Assembly (NCBI GenBank): GCA_003486225.1
Contig: DNGN01000032.1
Span: 178 to 8,993 of the forward strand
Length of the DNA: 8,816 bases
Origin: Chloroflexota bacterium
GTDB lineage: Bacteria > Chloroflexota > Anaerolineae > Anaerolineales > UBA11579
Reading direction: 5' to 3'
A program made the position numbers and the translations under genes. Below are positions 6,489-8,816 of this stretch, one piece after another; position 1 is the first letter of the stretch, and every line of letters begins with the position of its first letter. Under the pieces are notes generated by a model. It was not told where the DNA came from. It saw only the letters and a program-made list of their open reading frames with translations, and did no database searches.

Positions 6489-7472
6489 CTATTTCACCCC
6501 GGTCAGTTCCAACACTAATGTTTCCAATGCCAGTTCGCCTTCGATCTGGCCAGTTTTGATCTCGAAATCCAATTGCTGTAAGCGCAGGTAAATCTGTTCC
6601 CAAGAGGCCATGGGGAAAGACCGGGCCTGCATGGCGATTTTTTTGGCGCGAAACGGGTGAATGCTTAAAACCTTGGCGACGGTATCATCGCGCCCGCCAC
6701 CTTCATAGATCTCGCGTGCTTGCAGAACCAGGCGGAAATGGCCTACCAGGCTGAAAAAGAGCGGGATTGGATCTTGCTCCTCCAGCAGTTTCTGCAGCAT
6801 TTCCATGGCTTTGCGTTCGTTTCGGGCAGCGATGGCATCGATCAGGGTGAAGTAATCCCCCTGCCCCCCGACAAAGGCGGCCGCCATTTCCACATCGTCC
6901 ATGTCCACCGGGCGGGCGTAATTGACATAGGCCAGCAGCTTATCCACTTCCATGGCGGCCATGCGGGGGGCATCCTGAACGCTTTCGGCCAGCAGGGCGG
7001 CAGCCTGAGGGCTGATCTCTCCGCCCTGGAGGACCGCATATTTGCGGATCCAGTCCACCAGCTGACCTCCTTTTGGAGTGCCGTAACCGCGCACGTAAGC
7101 CCGGCTGTCTGCTTGGTGTGCCCACTGCATCAACCAGTGTTTGGGTTCGAGGGTTTTGTTTTCCACCAGCACCAGGGCTGTGGTTTCTGGCAGCTGTTCC
7201 AGCAGGTCGGTGAATTTTTCCTGGTCTGCTTTCTGCGTAAAGCGGCGAGTTGCATTTTCTACCAGCACGATACGCCGCGAGGTCAGGAAGGGCATCGCGG
7301 CGGCAGCGGCTTGCAGGCTCTCGAGGCTGAAGCTGCCATCGGTAAAACGGGTGGTGTTCATCTCCGCCATCGCGGGATCGCCCAATTTTTCGATCATTGA
7401 ACGAACGAAATCGGCGATGGCGAAGTCGTCCTCGCCATGCAGCAGATAAATGACCGGAACAGATTCGCCCAT
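6489..7472 (-). CDS. holA: DNA polymerase III subunit delta
   Basis: The delta subunit belongs to the clamp loader, which opens the beta sliding clamp and loads it on primed DNA in replication. From the ATG at 7472 the protein has 327 residues, close to the usual length of the family. Family landmarks are the N-terminal VIYLLHGEDDF (7-17), PFLTSRRIVLVENA (61-74), the MEVDKLLAYV stretch (174-183), FTLIDAIAARNERKA (208-222), HPFRAKK (272-278) and the C-terminal DFEIKTGQ ... LALETLVLEL segment. As expected for delta, no good Walker A motif is seen. The frame is open to an ATG at 7511, but that region is the end of the upstream gene. The ATG at 7472 has AAGGA four bases before it and starts one base after the upstream TAG, which implies translational coupling. 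It is the last gene of the minus-strand operon. Confidence 0.92.
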   Translation of the reverse strand: MGESVPVIYLLHGEDDFAIADFVRSMIEKLGDPAMAEMNTTRFTDGSFSLESLQAAAAAMPFLTSRRIVLVENATRRFTQKADQEKFTDLLEQLPETTALVLVENKTLEPKHWLMQWAHQADSRAYVRGYGTPKGGQLVDWIRKYAVLQGGEISPQAAALLAESVQDAPRMAAMEVDKLLAYVNYARPVDMDDVEMAAAFVGGQGDYFTLIDAIAARNERKAMEMLQKLLEEQDPIPLFFSLVGHFRLVLQAREIYEGGGRDDTVAKVLSIHPFRAKKIAMQARSFPMASWEQIYLRLQQLDFEIKTGQIEGELALETLVLELTGVK

Positions 7473-7473
7473 A

Positions 7474-7983
7474 CTATCCTTCAGTGATGACCCGATGGGC
7501 CGTCCTTCCACCGATTTGGGTACGAGAGATCCTCGTAATGGTTAGCCCTTGCGGGTCGCCGGAAGTGGTCACCTCGCGCTGCAAACGGTAGGCCAGCGGT
7601 TGTGACAGGATCAGCGCCAGCGTGGCGAACAAAGCGGCCAGGGGCAGACGTTCTAGTTTGTGGCGGAATTTGTCTCCCATCCCGGCAAATGCGGCGAAAG
7701 CCCCGATCCCGGCAAAGATGCCGTAGGTGGCAAAATTGGTGCCGCAGTTCGGATGCACTGCCAGATCCCGCTCGCCATTGCGCAGCCGGTTGAGGGCTTC
7801 TGTGGCTACCTGAGCGAGCTCTTCGGTTCCCACCTCGCCGATGATCCAAAATCCGCTGGCATCGGAGTGACCGGCCAGCATGCGGCGCGGTGGTGCTTTG
7901 GAGAGCAGATGGATCACCGCATGTTCAAGACCATGGTTGCGGCGAATGCGTGAGATTACCGGAGAATCGATCAGTTTTGTCAT
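7474..7983 (-). CDS. Small membrane protein with RNHGLEH motif, DUF6391-like
   Basis: The protein has 169 residues from the ATG at 7983, which has GGAG five bases upstream; the longer open frame to 8331 is a shadow of the upstream membrane-protein gene. The N-terminal soluble part has the motif RNHGLEHAVIH (His17, Glu20, His21, His25) and later AVHPNCGTN (His77, Cys80). Two hydrophobic helices follow, about residues 84-102 and 113-134, then a polar tail of about 35 residues. From memory this matches the uncharacterised family DUF6391 of Chloroflexota and cyanobacteria; the assignment needs a profile search. The clustered His, Glu and Cys residues suggest metal binding, which is inference. The gene overlaps the upstream gene by 4 bases (ATGA) and is followed one base later by holA, so the three are probably co-translated. 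No functional link to replication is implied. Confidence 0.82.
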   Translation of the reverse strand: MTKLIDSPVISRIRRNHGLEHAVIHLLSKAPPRRMLAGHSDASGFWIIGEVGTEELAQVATEALNRLRNGERDLAVHPNCGTNFATYGIFAGIGAFAAFAGMGDKFRHKLERLPLAALFATLALILSQPLAYRLQREVTTSGDPQGLTITRISRTQIGGRTAHRVITEG

Positions 7984-8795
7984 GCAGGCTCCAATTCGGG
8001 TTCTAGTGAGTCTGGCGCATCGGGCTCGAGGCTTTTGCCGGAGGCTTCCAGATAGGTCAGCACCCAGGCGGATTCGATATACGAATTCAGCACCCCGCGC
8101 AGCACCAACAGCACCGGCCAGTAACCGATCATACAAGCCAACATGAACCAAACGCCATCCATTATGTTGTGCCAATCGTTGGTTACTGCACCCTGCCATA
8201 CCGTAGCAAATAAAGGCGCAAGGGCAAACAGCATCGGCAGGCTGAAGATTATCGTGATAATCCACCCGCCAATGACCAAGATCAGCCCCATCACAAGGTA
8301 ATCCACCGGCCGGCTGCGTACCACTGCCCAACCGCGCGACAATGAGTCGCCAATGCTGAGATCATCGACCAGCATGGCCACCACGGCCTGATTGATCACC
8401 ACGGAAACTGCCCAACTCAGTGGGACAACAAAGCAGAGCAGCGGTAGGAAGCACAAGATGCCCAGGCCCAATGTCAGGGCTGTTCCGGCGATAACGATTA
8501 GGACGAAGATGCCGACAATGACCAGGGCGGCGGCAAAGATTAATAACTGGAACCCGAACAAGCGCCAATAGAAGGGTTTGATCTCCTGAGCGATCTCTGA
8601 AAGCGTGAGTTTCTCGGGCCGCTCTCCCGCAACTTTGTTGACCCCGCGCACCAGGCCTACCTGGCCGTACACCCGGATCAGAAAAGTGATGAAGATGACC
8701 AAAAAGATGACCAAAAACAGGACGCTAACCCAGATTCCCCATTGGTATGTAAGACGCTCAAAAAAATCGGAAAGACCGTAGAAAAAACGATACAT
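7980..8795 (-). CDS. Multi-pass integral membrane protein of unknown function
   Basis: At least 271 residues are encoded. Hydrophobic segments lie at about residues 20-42, 80-104, 106-138 (probably two helices), 165-200 (probably two) and 215-235, giving five to seven membrane spans. The segment VYGQVGLVRGVNKVAGE after the first helix, and the pair of long hydrophobic blocks split by DDLSIGDSLSRGWAVVRSRP, resemble bacterial proteins annotated as glycerophosphodiester phosphodiesterase membrane-domain or DUF7847-like. No catalytic motif is visible, so I do not assign an activity. The C-terminus is acidic and rich in Pro and Glu (SLEPDAPDSLEPELEP). The ATG at 8795 has no good ribosome site (only CCGGA two bases away), and the frame stays open upstream to the window edge at 8816, so the true start may lie outside. 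It overlaps the downstream gene by 4 bases. Confidence 0.8.
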   Translation of the reverse strand: MYRFFYGLSDFFERLTYQWGIWVSVLFLVIFLVIFITFLIRVYGQVGLVRGVNKVAGERPEKLTLSEIAQEIKPFYWRLFGFQLLIFAAALVIVGIFVLIVIAGTALTLGLGILCFLPLLCFVVPLSWAVSVVINQAVVAMLVDDLSIGDSLSRGWAVVRSRPVDYLVMGLILVIGGWIITIIFSLPMLFALAPLFATVWQGAVTNDWHNIMDGVWFMLACMIGYWPVLLVLRGVLNSYIESAWVLTYLEASGKSLEPDAPDSLEPELEPA

Positions 8796-8816
8796 TTCCG
8801 GGGGTAAATTTTGAGG

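Noticed and set aside
6720..7400. 226-codon plus-strand open frame opposite holA
   Set aside because: The translation is rich in His, Gly, Phe and Gln with no domain-like pattern, and it is antisense to the clearly recognisable holA.
7984..8331. N-terminal extension of the small membrane protein gene
   Set aside because: It is the out-of-frame shadow of the multi-pass membrane protein, whose reading frame is hydrophobic and coherent. The ATG at 7983 has its own ribosome site and an ATGA overlap.

Overview
The window looks like a piece of a bacterial chromosome of moderate GC content. It most resembles an environmental Chloroflexota genome of the Anaerolineae type. That is an inference from the gene content: a large cyclase-ATPase-TPR protein, a cNMP-binding PP2C phosphatase, and a small two-helix membrane protein with an RNHGLEH motif next to holA. 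No rRNA, tRNA, mobile element or CRISPR array is visible.

Left part (1-1286), AT-richer than the rest: two tandem paralogous genes (122-565 and 755-1183) encode small, probably cytoplasmic proteins. Each has a beta-rich module and an almost invariant C-terminal tail (K-x-WIKDPP-x-GWGGD). Each has a perfect AGGAGG ribosome binding site five bases before its ATG. The gap between them holds a TATTAT promoter element overlapped by a 16-base palindrome that looks like an operator.

Centre (1287-6480): a two-gene plus-strand operon that reads as a cyclic-nucleotide signalling module. The first gene encodes a 1305-residue class III nucleotidyl cyclase with the domain order of animal soluble adenylyl cyclase (ADCY10): C1-like domain, C2-like domain, P-loop ATPase, TPR repeats. 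C1 keeps the metal-binding aspartates and C2 keeps the Thr/Asn/Arg substrate residues, so one composite active site per chain is predicted. The second gene encodes a cNMP-binding domain, a coiled coil and a PP2C/SpoIIE (RsbU-type) phosphatase. The simplest reading is that the first protein makes the cyclic nucleotide and the second binds it and changes its phosphatase activity. No STAS or anti-sigma partner is in the window. A perfect 7-bp hairpin sits between the two genes.

Right part (6489-8816, minus strand): a tightly packed operon running toward the cyclase operon and ending 8 bases from it. In transcription order it encodes a multi-pass membrane protein (possibly starting beyond the window edge), a small two-helix membrane protein that looks like DUF6391, and the DNA polymerase III delta subunit HolA. 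The joints are a 4-base ATGA overlap and a 1-base gap, so translational coupling is likely.
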